Shown here: positions 28,458 through 37,019 of the stretch, one piece after another
Numbering within the stretch: the stretch's first letter is position 1
Layout: each line of letters starts with the position of its first letter
Assembly (NCBI RefSeq): GCF_001428005.1
Contig: NZ_LMSB01000005.1
Span: 1,824-65,823 of the forward strand
Direction of reading: 5' to 3'
DNA from: Arthrobacter sp. Soil736
GTDB taxonomy: Bacteria; Actinomycetota; Actinomycetes; Actinomycetales; Micrococcaceae
DNA length: 64,000 nt
The notes under the pieces: generated by a model
Databases searched by the model: none
What the model was told of the DNA's origin: nothing
Seen by the model: the letters and a program-made list of their open reading frames with translations, nothing else
Position numbers and translations under genes: made by a program

Positions 28458-28808
28458 CTAGACCTTCTTCACCACGCTTGATTTGAGCTGCATGGGGCCC
28501 ACGCCGTCCACCTTGCAGTCGATGTCGTGGTCCCCCACGCCGTCCAGGAGGCGGATGCCGCGCACTTTGGTGCCCACTTTGATGACGCTGGAGCTTCCCT
28601 TGATCTTGAGGTCCTTGACGACGGTGACGGTGTCGCCGTCGGACAGCACGTTGCCCACCGCGTCCTTGATGACGCGCTCCCCCGGTTCATCTGATTCAAC
28701 CGGCACGGATGACCATTCGTGGCCGCATTCCGGGCAGACAAGCAAGGCGCCCATCTGGTACGTGTACACGCTGGAGCATTCGGGGCAGGGAGGAAGAGTC
28801 TCGTTCAC
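28458..28808 (-). CDS. PhnA/YjdM zinc-ribbon protein
   Basis: This 116-aa protein has an N-terminal zinc ribbon (CPEC, then CPECGHEW) and the C-terminal PhnA domain (VLSDGDTVTVVKDLKIKGSS, then VKVGTKVRGIRL). Despite its family name it is not part of a phosphonate operon here, and its role is uncertain; it is often described as alkylphosphonate-utilisation-operon protein PhnA. It ends 20 bp before the monooxygenase gene in the same direction. Confidence 0.9.
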   Translation of the reverse strand: MNETLPPCPECSSVYTYQMGALLVCPECGHEWSSVPVESDEPGERVIKDAVGNVLSDGDTVTVVKDLKIKGSSSVIKVGTKVRGIRLLDGVGDHDIDCKVDGVGPMQLKSSVVKKV

Positions 28809-29010
28809 GTCCCCATGTTAGTCGGCGCACCGGGGTTGCGCCCGTGCCTGCCCCGACGGTCACAGGCGATCTTGATCCGAACATCGGGGAAAGCTTCCTC
28901 CGTCTTGAGGTCCCCGCGGGAAGGTGTTTCATGGAGCCGCGCAGCACGGGCGCGGCGGGCTGAGCGATGGGCGGCGCGAAGATGCAGCAGGCAGCAGTCG
29001 GCGGTGTGGC

Positions 29011-29403
29011 GTGACGGGCGGGGACGACGTCCCGGTGCTGGATGGCGGCCCGCTGCAGGCGCTCGCGGTGGAGGTCGGGCCCGCCTTCGCGCAGGCATTC
29101 ATCGACGACTTCCTGCAGATGTTGCCCGGCCGGGCGGCGAAAATACTCCACGACCTTGCCGGTGGGGACCTGCGGGCGGCCCGGGATGCCGTGGTGAGCC
29201 TGAAGGCCACCTCAGCAATGGCGGGCGCCTTGCGGCTGGAACGATGCTGCCAGGAACTTGAGTTGCGGATCCGGCGAGGGCAGAGGCTGGACCCGCTGGC
29301 CGTCAAGGCGGTGCTGTACGCGAACATCCGGCTCCTTGTCCGTGAGGCCGCGCGCCAGGGACACATCCCGCACTCGCGGCCGCAGGGGCGCGCCTCGGAG
29401 TGA
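29011..29403 (+). CDS. HPt-like protein lacking the phospho-histidine (copy 1)
   Basis: This 130-aa helical protein of the histidine-phosphotransfer fold opens with VPVLDGGPLQAL and has the helix VVSLKATSAMAGALRL. In a normal HPt domain this helix reads x-H-x-LK-G-S-S; here the His position is Val, so it cannot carry phosphate. It starts with GTG and has only a weak ribosome site. It is a clear paralogue of the gene at 33928, sharing PVLD-GPLQAL, MLP-RAAK and SAMAGA-RLE. It may bind response regulators without transferring phosphate. Confidence 0.65.
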   Translation: MTGGDDVPVLDGGPLQALAVEVGPAFAQAFIDDFLQMLPGRAAKILHDLAGGDLRAARDAVVSLKATSAMAGALRLERCCQELELRIRRGQRLDPLAVKAVLYANIRLLVREAARQGHIPHSRPQGRASE

Positions 29404-29421
29404 AGTCCGGGACGGGCCTGA

Positions 29422-29874
29422 TCACGCCCTCTCACCGGCAGTCAGGTGCTGATTGCGCTGCTCAATGAGTTGGTGAAGATAGCGGGCCAGGACCAGCTTC
29501 TCCGCTAGGCGCCCGATCGGGCCGAAGGGCGCCCCGAACTCGACGCGGTCAACCATCACGGTTCCATCTGAGTCCTCAGTGAATTCGTGAACGTGCCGGA
29601 AGCGGCGGAACGGGCCCTTGACCTGTTCATCGACGAAATAAATGGGCGCTTGCATTTCGGTGATCCGGCTGGTCATTCGAATTGGCACACCGAAGTGCCA
29701 CGCCCGCCAAGTCACTTCCTGCCCCAAGGAGATGAGGCCAGACATGACGCCGGCCACCGCTTCTTCCTTGGACTGCGCCATCGAGTCTTTGTGGGCATCG
29801 ATGCTACGCGCGAGGTCAAACAGCTCTTCCCGGGGCATGCTTGTCCGTGTTGTGCATTCAAAGGTGACGGCCAT
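29422..29874 (-). CDS. SRPBCC-family ligand-binding protein
   Basis: This 150-aa protein has the START/Bet v1-like (SRPBCC) pattern: an N-terminal FECTTRTSMPREELFDLARSIDAHKDSM strand-helix block, then GPFRRFRHVHEFTEDSDGTVMVDRVEFGAPFGPIG. It belongs to the actinobacterial group often labelled as cell-division-inhibitor-like by similarity. It probably binds a hydrophobic ligand. It lies 16 bp from the next minus-strand gene, so the two may be co-transcribed. Confidence 0.8.
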   Translation of the reverse strand: MAVTFECTTRTSMPREELFDLARSIDAHKDSMAQSKEEAVAGVMSGLISLGQEVTWRAWHFGVPIRMTSRITEMQAPIYFVDEQVKGPFRRFRHVHEFTEDSDGTVMVDRVEFGAPFGPIGRLAEKLVLARYLHQLIEQRNQHLTAGERA

Positions 29875-29890
29875 GGTCCGAGTATGTCAG

Positions 29891-30661
29891 CTACACGTAC
29901 TTCAGGCTGAGCAGGAGTGCCTTCAACTGGACGTACTGTTCGGTTGCCATCCAGGCCTTCGCTGCGTCGATCGAAGCGAAGACGGGCTGCTTCTCGTAGT
30001 CGAAGATGACCGAAGCGGTCATGATCCCGTTGGCCAGCGGGACCTGGTTGGATCCGGAGCTCGTCTCTGCCGGCTGGAACTCGTGGGCGAGCCGGACCTC
30101 CATGAAGTAGTACGCACCGCCCGTGGGCTGGATTTCATCCTTGACGAAACCGAAATGGACGCGCTCCTTCGAGGTGATCCCCGGCACGGGCGCTTGGTCG
30201 ATAACTGTCCGCTTGACCCGACCGGCCGCGCCGTCGCCGTACATCCCGCTAAGTACGCGGGCGACCTCGGACCCGGTTCCGTCCGTCACGATGGCGGACA
30301 CGGAACCCGCCTTGCTCTCGTCAGTCAGGTACGGGCCTTGTTCTGTCCGAATCGTCCACCCTGCAGGGTAGGTGAAAGAGATGTGCCCGTCCGGAAAGGT
30401 GAAGGTCTGCCGCACGGCAGGGGAAGGCGCGCCGTGGGCTGGTGCCGTTTGCGCGTCGCTCACGACAGGCGCCGGCACCGGCGAGGTCTTGGCCGTTGTC
30501 GGCGCCGGCACGGGTTGCGACCTTGGCGTCGTGGTGTCAACAGGTGCCACGACAGTCGGCTGCGTGCTACTGGCCTGTGGCCCTGCACACGCGGTACCGG
30601 CAAGAAGGAAGCCTGCGAGCGCTGCGGCCGCCAGTGAACGGTGTGCGGTGTGATCCTTCAA
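29891..30661 (-). CDS. Lipoprotein with proline-rich linker
   Basis: This is a 256-aa secreted lipoprotein. The TTG start at 30661 has a GGGGGAG site and leads directly into a signal peptide (RSLAAAALAGFLLAGTAC) with lipobox Cys25. The longer open frame upstream has no coding look. A Thr/Pro/Val linker at about 30-85 precedes a beta-rich domain (FTFPDGHISFTYPAGWTIRTEQGP...). The surface function is unknown. Confidence 0.75.
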   Translation of the reverse strand: MKDHTAHRSLAAAALAGFLLAGTACAGPQASSTQPTVVAPVDTTTPRSQPVPAPTTAKTSPVPAPVVSDAQTAPAHGAPSPAVRQTFTFPDGHISFTYPAGWTIRTEQGPYLTDESKAGSVSAIVTDGTGSEVARVLSGMYGDGAAGRVKRTVIDQAPVPGITSKERVHFGFVKDEIQPTGGAYYFMEVRLAHEFQPAETSSGSNQVPLANGIMTASVIFDYEKQPVFASIDAAKAWMATEQYVQLKALLLSLKYV

Positions 30662-30982
30662 GTTCTCCCCCAGGATAATGAACGGGCTGTGCAGCCTTTG
30701 ATATGAATGACGGGCCGACGGCGCCCCTGCTGTTCCCGTTATGGAAAGGGCGCAGGATATGGTGTCTTCGCCACTACTTTTATTGCTTGCCCTAGCGTCA
30801 ATGCCGCCGTTGAAAGGCTCAAAACGTGCGTTGCCGTAGCCGTGCTGATATTCGAAATCTTGGTGGCGATCAGCGCACATAAAAGTGTTTATCACAACGG
30901 TTTAGTAAAGGAAATAGGCCGGATTTTCCGCGGTCGCGTGCGGACTTCTTGCAAGCCGATTCCTGCGGGCTACGATGGCCGC

Positions 30983-31666
30983 ATGGGGCCAAATGAAGAC
31001 TCGGTGGCGCCCGGGCTCCGATATGTGCGCCCCAGCCTGCCGGAGGCCACGCACCACTCCGGCGATGGAGTGCTGATCCCTTATGGCCGGCGCTGGGGCG
31101 AGGACGGGCCTTCGCCGGATTCATACAGCGTGGAAACCCACCTCGATCGCTTCGCGGGGCTGCACGTCGTAGCCCGCGCCCTCATCAACCACCTCTCTGT
31201 TGCCTACAATGTCGACGTCGAGGACAGTCCGGACACCTCCGTTGATTTGCTGAGGCAGCCCGACGGCGTTGCGGAGTCGGTGCGCGTTACGCCCAGAAGG
31301 CCCGGGGCAGCACCCCTAACGTTCGTGTTCACCCGGTATCCGGCGGTCATCGTTCACGCCGGCTCGATCCACGACTTCGTGTTCCCGGCCTGCGGTTGCG
31401 ACGCGTGCGACGAAACGGCCGAGTCCGCCGCGGACCGGCTGGAGATGCTGGTTCTCGCGGTCGCCGCCGGCGGGTACAGCGAACGCTACCCCGTTGGTTG
31501 GCGGCGGTGGGTTGAATACGCCCTGAAGGCCGCCGACGGGTCCGGATCCGAAAGCGGCCAGGGCGACCCCGGCCCAATCCCCGCCGACCGGCTGCGGGAC
31601 GCGAGGATACGGCTTCGGGCTGTCCCTGCCGCCTGGCTTCCCTGGCCGCCGTGCAAGGACCGTTGA
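30983..31666 (+). CDS. DUF6226-like protein
   Basis: This 227-aa soluble protein starts at the ATG at 30983; the upstream extension of the frame does not look coding. It has a VETHLDRFAGLHVVARALINHL helix, a beta segment VRVTPRRPGAAPLTFVFT, the cluster FVFPACGCDACDE and a late YPVGWRRWVEYAL. The last two features match the pattern I associate with actinobacterial DUF6226. CGC-x2-C may bind a metal. The function is unknown. Confidence 0.65.
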   Translation: MGPNEDSVAPGLRYVRPSLPEATHHSGDGVLIPYGRRWGEDGPSPDSYSVETHLDRFAGLHVVARALINHLSVAYNVDVEDSPDTSVDLLRQPDGVAESVRVTPRRPGAAPLTFVFTRYPAVIVHAGSIHDFVFPACGCDACDETAESAADRLEMLVLAVAAGGYSERYPVGWRRWVEYALKAADGSGSESGQGDPGPIPADRLRDARIRLRAVPAAWLPWPPCKDR

Positions 31667-31699
31667 GGCCAAGGTCAAGGTCAACAGGAGGAGCAAGCG

Positions 31700-32515
31700 A
31701 TGACTCTCGCGGCATCCGCCAGAGAACGCAGCTGGCGCAGGAGAATCCGCATTCTGGGTCTCGTGGCTGCCACTGTGGCGGCGCTCGTCCTCTGCTTATC
31801 CGGGAACTTCGCGAATACCACGTCGTTGTCGTGGAAGGGTTCGGCTACGGTTACAGCGACGTGACACCCGTGGATCGCACCGTTGAAAACATCACGGCCG
31901 AACTTCACGAAGCGCTCTCGAAACTGAACATCGACCGCCCCTACATCCTCGCGGGCCACTCCATAGCTGGCTTTTACACCCTCTTCTATGCCAACCAGTA
32001 CCGGGAGGAAGTGTCGGCCGTCGTCGGAATTGACCCCACGGTGCCGGCCGCCGGAACGGGCCGGACTGACGCAATTGAACCCGATGCCGGGATCAACTGG
32101 GGCAGGATGCTTTCAACCACGGGTGTGGTCCGCTGGGTCACCGCGATCGCGCCTGGACTTGCCGAACCGGACGGTGCCGGGCACACAGCCAGGGAACGTG
32201 AACAGATCCGACTCATGACCAGCTGGAACTTCGACAACCAGGCCGTGTTCGACGAGACGAAATCGAATTGCCGAGAACGCGCGCAAGGTTAAGGGCCTCA
32301 TGTACCCGGACGATATGCCCGTCCTCACGTTCCTGGCCGAAGACAGCGGAAACCCATCGAAGACCGGGCTGCACGAGAGCCGATCACGAAATGTCCGGCA
32401 TCACGAGATCCAGGTGCTTTCCGGCGGGCACTACCTGCACTGGACACAGTCCCCCGCCATGGCCGAAGGAATCAACGCCTTCCTCAAACGGGCCAGAAGT
32501 CGACCCGCTACCTAG
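31700..32515 (+). pseudogene. Alpha/beta hydrolase, broken by a deletion and a frameshift
   Basis: Three reading frames together make one hydrolase. From the ATG at 31700 a signal-anchor segment (RRRIRILGLVAATVAALVLCLSG) is read. The frame is then lost, and around 31,800 the protein resumes in another frame with EYHVVVVEGFGYGYSD and the nucleophile elbow LAGHSIAGF. Near 32,266 a one-base shift moves the end into a third frame (IAENARKVKGLMYPDDM and VLSGGHYLHWTQSP, with the catalytic His). The HG-oxyanion region is deleted. The remaining residues would otherwise form a membrane-anchored hydrolase. Sequencing error could explain one shift but not the deletion. Confidence 0.75.
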
Positions 32516-32516
32516 G

Positions 32517-32527
32517 TAGTGTCACTA
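32517..32527. promoter_or_regulatory. Candidate PadR operator and leaderless promoter
   Basis: TAGTG-T-CACTA is a perfect odd palindrome 7 bp before the PadR start codon, and CTACCTAGGTAG (32508-32519) overlaps it. There is no ribosome site, and -10-like TATCTA sits next to the ATG, so transcription may start at or very near the start codon. Autorepression by PadR at this place is expected. Confidence 0.5.
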
Positions 32528-32534
32528 TCTATAC

Positions 32535-32879
32535 ATGACTACGGTCGACTGGAACCAGGAGTTGATCCGCGCCGCGCTCCCGCAGGCGGTGCTAGCCGTG
32601 CTCCGCAACGGCGAAAGTCATGGTTACGCCATCGCCGAGCTGCTCAGGGAGCACGGCTTCGAACGAATCAAAGGCGGAACGCTCTACCCTCTGCTGAAGA
32701 GGCTGGAGGACCAGGGCCTGGTTGAGCACAGATGGCAGCATGACAGGGCAGGGCCGGGACGCAAGCAATTCGCGCTCACCGGGCACGGCCGCACCGAACT
32801 GGAGCGGGCCGTCGCTGCCTGGCAACAGATGGACAGCGCCTTGACCACTCTTCGATCCACCCGAAAGGAACAGCCATGA
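32535..32879 (+). CDS. PadR-family transcriptional regulator
   Basis: This 114-aa winged-helix repressor has the PadR pattern: AVLAVLRNGESHGYAIAELL, then GTLYPLLKRLEDQGLVEHRW and GPGRKQFALTGHGRTEL. It overlaps the downstream membrane gene by 4 bp (ATGA), the standard pairing of PadR with a small membrane-associated partner. Palindromes at its start suggest autoregulation. Confidence 0.93.
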   Translation: MTTVDWNQELIRAALPQAVLAVLRNGESHGYAIAELLREHGFERIKGGTLYPLLKRLEDQGLVEHRWQHDRAGPGRKQFALTGHGRTELERAVAAWQQMDSALTTLRSTRKEQP

Positions 32880-33268
32880 GCTACGAACGAAAGCTGACCT
32901 TCAACCTCCGAATTCGCGGGTTGTCCGAGGACGAGATCGCAGAAACGCTCGACGAGGTGCGCGCGCATGAGGCCGCCGCAGGGACTCCGGCTGAGGCTGA
33001 ATTCGGTACGGCGGAGGAGTACGCGAAGCAGTTTCCCAAAACGAAGATGCGAACGCGGGGCACGGTCATCACGATGATCGGCGCCGCGCTATCGATCGCC
33101 TACGTCCTCGTCGGGGTCCTCGTCTTGCTCCTCTTCCGGGTCGACGTCCGCGAGTTCGTTGGCCCCATGACGCTCCCGCCGGCCCTGGTTCTAGTTCTCT
33201 CCAGTGTCCTCGCCGGATTCCTGACCGACTACTTTCGCCCGGCGCCCCGTTCGCGAGCATCCCGCTGA
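32876..33268 (+). CDS. Membrane protein paired with PadR (HAAS/DUF1700-like)
   Basis: This 130-aa protein has an N-terminal helical domain (LRIRGLSEDEIAETLDEVRAHEAAAG), as in the HAAS/DUF1700 proteins linked to PadR genes, and two transmembrane helices at about 64-86 and 96-118. It is translationally coupled to PadR. It probably acts as a membrane sensor or modulator for that regulator. Confidence 0.75.
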   Translation: MSYERKLTFNLRIRGLSEDEIAETLDEVRAHEAAAGTPAEAEFGTAEEYAKQFPKTKMRTRGTVITMIGAALSIAYVLVGVLVLLLFRVDVREFVGPMTLPPALVLVLSSVLAGFLTDYFRPAPRSRASR

Positions 33269-33927
33269 AACCAAGGTTTCCCTGGGCCGATGACTCCAGC
33301 CCATGTGTACCGTCGAGGCTGATCGTGGATTTCGTGAGAGACGATGCTCGGTCTGATAATCAGGCCGGACATGGTCGTCCCGTAGGCCGCTGCCAAGCCG
33401 CACACTGCCATGCCGGATCTCCCTCAGCTTTGCCCGTTGACGCTGCCGGCTTCTTGGTAGGTTGCCGGGTCCGGCGCTTCTGGGGGGAGTGCGCCGGACC
33501 CGGCCATCCGGAGCTTCGGATTCGCGGCTTCCGCTCCAGGACACCTTCACTCTTGTCCCGACGCCTTGCGAAAAAACGGGAGCTCCCCCTCAAATACGTG
33601 GTAAATCCCTACCCCCACAATGAGGGGTGCTTGCCGATACTTGTACCGCGTCACCGACTCCCGGAACGCGGTCCCGGACGTCCCCTTCCGCGGCGCCGTC
33701 GGACCAGGCACCGGACAACCACCGCGAACAGCAAAAACACTGTCCGGCTGAAGGTCAGCTGGGCACGGGCCGGCTACGCGACGGCGCCCACGAACAGCAA
33801 CGCATGGATGATCCCGTGGGGCCTGGCGGAAAGCTCGCGAACTCTTGATTGGAACCTGCGGCAACCTTCCCGCGGTGTTGAGGTCGGCAGGGCAGTATCG
33901 GCACATCGACCGACCCGAGGAGGCAGG
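33269..33927. other. 659-bp stretch with no supported gene
   Basis: One frame stays open from 33325 into the HPt-like gene, but its translation is Arg/Pro-rich and irregular, and a strong start for HPt lies at 33928. The only clear structure is a 13-bp-stem hairpin at 33465-33503. Confidence 0.5.
33465..33503. terminator. Strong hairpin downstream of the PadR operon
   Basis: CCGGGTCCGGCGC and GCGCCGGACCCGG form a perfect 13-bp stem with a 13-nt loop. It lies 196 bp after the PadR partner gene. There is no T-tract; the role as terminator is tentative. Confidence 0.45.
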
Positions 33928-34323
33928 ATGACCGACGACCACGACCTTCCGGTGCTCGATGACGGCCCGCTGCAGGCGCTGAAGGACGAGGCCGGCGACG
34001 CGGTAGCGCGGGCATTCATGGAGGAGTACCTGCTGATGCTGCCCCTCCGGGCGGCCAAGGTCATCAAGGGCCTTGCCGCGGAGGACATCGAACCTGGGAT
34101 CGAGGCACTCATCAGCCTGAAAGTCAGCTCCGCTATGGCTGGCGCCGTGCGCCTCGAAGGGTATTGCGGCTCCCTAGAACGGGCGCTCAGGCGGGGGCAC
34201 GTCCCCGACGCCGGGGCGGTGAAATCAGTGCTGCTCGCGAATATCCGGATGGTGGTCCGGGAGGCTTCACATCGCGGCCATCTCCCGACGCGGCGACAAG
34301 GAAGCGACGGGTCAGCGGAGTGA
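33928..34323 (+). CDS. HPt-like protein lacking the phospho-histidine (copy 2)
   Basis: This 131-aa paralogue of the gene at 29011 has a strong GAGGAGGCAGG ribosome site. The HPt active helix reads LISLKVSSAMAGAVRLE, so the phospho-accepting His is again replaced (here Ile). The preceding helix MLPLRAAKVIKGLAAEDI and the ending SVLLANIRMVVREA are shared between copies. It converges on the sensor kinase gene at 34374. It may be a decoy or binding partner in a phosphorelay. Confidence 0.7.
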   Translation: MTDDHDLPVLDDGPLQALKDEAGDAVARAFMEEYLLMLPLRAAKVIKGLAAEDIEPGIEALISLKVSSAMAGAVRLEGYCGSLERALRRGHVPDAGAVKSVLLANIRMVVREASHRGHLPTRRQGSDGSAE

Positions 34324-34373
34324 GCAGCCCGCCGGCGCAACCTCCCACCGAAGCCGCTTAGGCCCGTTGTTTT

Positions 34374-35975
34374 TCAGGCTGCCGGCAGAACAAATGTGAC
34401 TGTCGTGCCCAGACCTGCCTCGCTGGTCAGGCTGATGGAACCGCCATGGCCTTCGATGATCGTCTTACTGATCGGCAGCCCTAGTCCCGCCCCGGGGATG
34501 GCAGTCTCACGGGATCGGGCTGCGCGAAAGAATTTAGTGAAGGCCTGCTCCTGTTCCATGCTGCTCATGCCCACCCCGGTGTCGCTGACCGTGCAGACCA
34601 GATCCGTGCCGGCCCGGTGGGCCCTTGCCGTGATTTGTCCGCCGTCCGGCGAGTATTTGATCGCGTTCGAGAGCAGGTTGCCGAGTACCTGCCGGATCCG
34701 GGCAGGATCGATCCGGGCAGTCAGCGGCTGTTCGGTTTCGAGCACCAGGTCGACACCGCGCGCGGCCGCCTGGGCGTGTGTGGAGGCGACGACATTGGAC
34801 AATAGGCTGGCAAGGTCCGCTTCCTGCAGCGAGAGCTCAACCCGTTCCGCAGCGACGGCAATAAGATCATTCACGAGTCCCAGAAGATGGGTCGCGTTGC
34901 GGTGCACGATCCGCAGTTCCTCTTCAATCTCCTCGTGGCCGGGCTCGTCCAGAACCAGTTCCAGATAGCCGAGGATGGACGTCAGCGGGGTGCGCAGCTC
35001 GTGGGAGACGGTGGCTACGAAATTATCCTTGGCCGCCAGTGCACGGATCAGTGCCGTGACGTCCGCGAAGGTGATCACGGCTCCTTTGCAGACGCCGTCT
35101 TCGGACCGGATGGTGCTGGCGCTGACGGAATAGGCATGCTGTTCCTCGTCCTCACCGACCCAGTACAACTCGTCGGCAAAGGTCTCCCCTCGGGCGGCCC
35201 GTTCCACCGGGAACCGCTCCGGCAGGACGAGGGTCGTGCGGTCACCTTGAAACAGCTGGACGGAGCCGTCCGGACCGGTCAGGCGGGCCAAGGAGGGATC
35301 GCTCCGCATGGCGCTGTTAGTCAGGACGTCCCGTCCGTTCGGGTCAACTACCCAGACGCCAACTCCCACGGCAGACAGCACGGCATCCAGGAGCCGCTGC
35401 CGGCGGACGCTCTCCGCAAGCGCGTCCGCCAGATCCCGGTCTTTCCGCTCCAGGGCCTGACGCTGCCGGTAGAGGGCACGGGCTACGACGTGGGCCGTCA
35501 CGGCGATGGCCGACATGACGAGCGGAAGAAAGATCGTTCGGATGATCGATCCCGTGGTGTGGTCTGAACCGAGGGCCGCGGCGGGCACCAGTGTGCTGAG
35601 GATGACTGCGAGAACTGCCAGGAGAACGCGCACGCGGTCGCGCCCCACGGAAAGCCAGAGCATGGGGAATACCAGCAGCAGGCTCAAGACACTGAAGCTG
35701 GGACCTCCGGCTTCCCTGGTAAACCCGATGGCCAGGCAGTCAGCAACTGGAATCACGGTGAAGGCGCCGGCCGGCAGTTTTCCCCAGGGAACGGCGAGGC
35801 AAAGGCCAAAGATGGCCAAGTGCGCCAGCAAAGCCATCCGAAAGCGGTCATCCGCCAAGGTGGAGGGGCTGAAGATGGCGGCGGCCGCTGCGACGAGTAT
35901 GACGGTGACCGTCATCGGAAACTGGCTCATCACGACTCGGCCGCGAAGTCCCAGCGCGTCGAATAGCCCGTCCAC
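34374..35975 (-). CDS. Membrane sensor histidine kinase with PAS domain
   Basis: This is a hybrid-free sensor kinase of about 533 residues. It has about six transmembrane helices in residues 10-165, a PAS-like domain at about 190-310, the H-box VSHELRTP with His325, an N-box NLLSNAIKY, and G1/G2 boxes DTGVGM and GAGLGL. The open frame continues to 36302, but that N-terminus is not membrane-like. I use the GTG at 35975, preceded by AAAGGGGA inside a small hairpin. No response regulator gene adjoins, so it is an orphan kinase in this window. Confidence 0.85.
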   Translation of the reverse strand: MDGLFDALGLRGRVVMSQFPMTVTVILVAAAAAIFSPSTLADDRFRMALLAHLAIFGLCLAVPWGKLPAGAFTVIPVADCLAIGFTREAGGPSFSVLSLLLVFPMLWLSVGRDRVRVLLAVLAVILSTLVPAAALGSDHTTGSIIRTIFLPLVMSAIAVTAHVVARALYRQRQALERKDRDLADALAESVRRQRLLDAVLSAVGVGVWVVDPNGRDVLTNSAMRSDPSLARLTGPDGSVQLFQGDRTTLVLPERFPVERAARGETFADELYWVGEDEEQHAYSVSASTIRSEDGVCKGAVITFADVTALIRALAAKDNFVATVSHELRTPLTSILGYLELVLDEPGHEEIEEELRIVHRNATHLLGLVNDLIAVAAERVELSLQEADLASLLSNVVASTHAQAAARGVDLVLETEQPLTARIDPARIRQVLGNLLSNAIKYSPDGGQITARAHRAGTDLVCTVSDTGVGMSSMEQEQAFTKFFRAARSRETAIPGAGLGLPISKTIIEGHGGSISLTSEAGLGTTVTFVLPAA

Positions 35976-36199
35976 AGTCTCAGAGGGGAAGTGATCCCCT
36001 TTGGCTCCGGCGCGCAGCCACGCACGGTGGCGCCATATCCCGGCAAAGCGTTGAATCCGGTTCAAAATTTCTCGTCCCCCCGGCCGCAGAAAAATAGACG
36101 CCCCCACTGTTTGAAGCTGCCGTGCCCAGCCTATCCCTCCGGGCCGGGCATCGCCTGTCGAGAACACGCAGACAGACGCTCCGACTGGATCCCCGCCGC

Positions 36200-36514
36200 G
36201 GGCTGCAGGACGCCAGGAATGGGCCGGCCCTTGCGTACCGGTGCCTCCATTTGCCGGACCGTGCTCTATCTTCCAGCGGGCGCGATTCTCCTGACTGGCC
36301 ACGGTTTCGGCGTGTTCTCCCTGGTTTTCGGGATCTCGAGGCCAACTGGCCTCAGTTCTTGGGCTTCGGCTGTAGTATCGCCTCTCTCGGGATCCTCGTC
36401 GGCGGCTTGGTCTACTCCAGCCGCAAAGTCCGGCCTATGATCCGCCCGAAAGTCACTGCCGTCACGGGCACACGCATGCCCTCCTCCCCCGATGTGTGCG
36501 GCACCCAGGATTGA
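36200..36514 (+). pseudogene. Possible frameshifted small membrane protein
   Basis: Two overlapping plus-strand frames each carry half of a plausible two-helix membrane protein: PAGAILLTGHGFGVFSLVFG in one frame and NWPQFLGFGCSIASLGILVGG in the next, followed by a basic tail. A single-base shift near 36,330 would join them. No start can be assigned. The rest of 35,976-36,515 shows nothing else. Confidence 0.3.
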
Positions 36515-36515
36515 C

Positions 36516-36854
36516 CTACTCCGCGAGGACGCCGCCCTCAACCAGCTTGAGGGTCGTAGCCGAATCGGGCGCAGTGCTGATGGCTTCCTGAACGTGCACG
36601 GAAAACATCGCGATCGAGGCCTTCTCCAGGGTCCAGCCCGGCCACATCGGCTGCCAGGCCGCGTCATCAATGGTGATGCTGGCCCGAATCTCGTCGACCG
36701 AGTCCAGAAAAATGAACGATCGCGACTCGTCATCGTCATAGCCCGGGCGGCTGTTGATGGACACGATGCCATTTTCGGTAACCGTAACGGTGCCGACGTC
36801 CACCAGTCCTGCCTCTAGGTCAGCAGCGAATGTCTCGGAAGACAGTGACGGCAT
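36516..36854 (-). CDS. Unknown protein, 112 aa
   Basis: This soluble acidic protein contains VTVTENGIVSINSRPGYDDDESRSFIFLDSVDEIRASITIDDAAW, suggesting a beta-rich N-terminal half, and an MFSVHVQEAIS helix. The ATG at 36854 has AGGAG at about 6 nt; a GTG two codons earlier is less well placed. Nothing recognised adjoins. The gene is probably real; the function is unknown. Confidence 0.55.
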   Translation of the reverse strand: MPSLSSETFAADLEAGLVDVGTVTVTENGIVSINSRPGYDDDESRSFIFLDSVDEIRASITIDDAAWQPMWPGWTLEKASIAMFSVHVQEAISTAPDSATTLKLVEGGVLAE

Positions 36855-37019
36855 GACCACTCCTATCGCTTGCCGGTCGGGTAAGGCAGTGATGATTTTG
36901 CGATGTTATTCCCCGCAAGGTATCGGAACGTCCCATCCTATCTGCGGTGCGTGCCAGAATTTTCTAGAAAGCAAGGGGGCCACCATTACAAGTCCAACAA
37001 CAGCCTGGTGGTGATAAAG

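Noticed and set aside
33325..33927. N-terminal extension of the HPt-like gene
   Set aside because: The extension is irregular and Arg/Pro-rich, and a strong ribosome site precedes the ATG at 33928.
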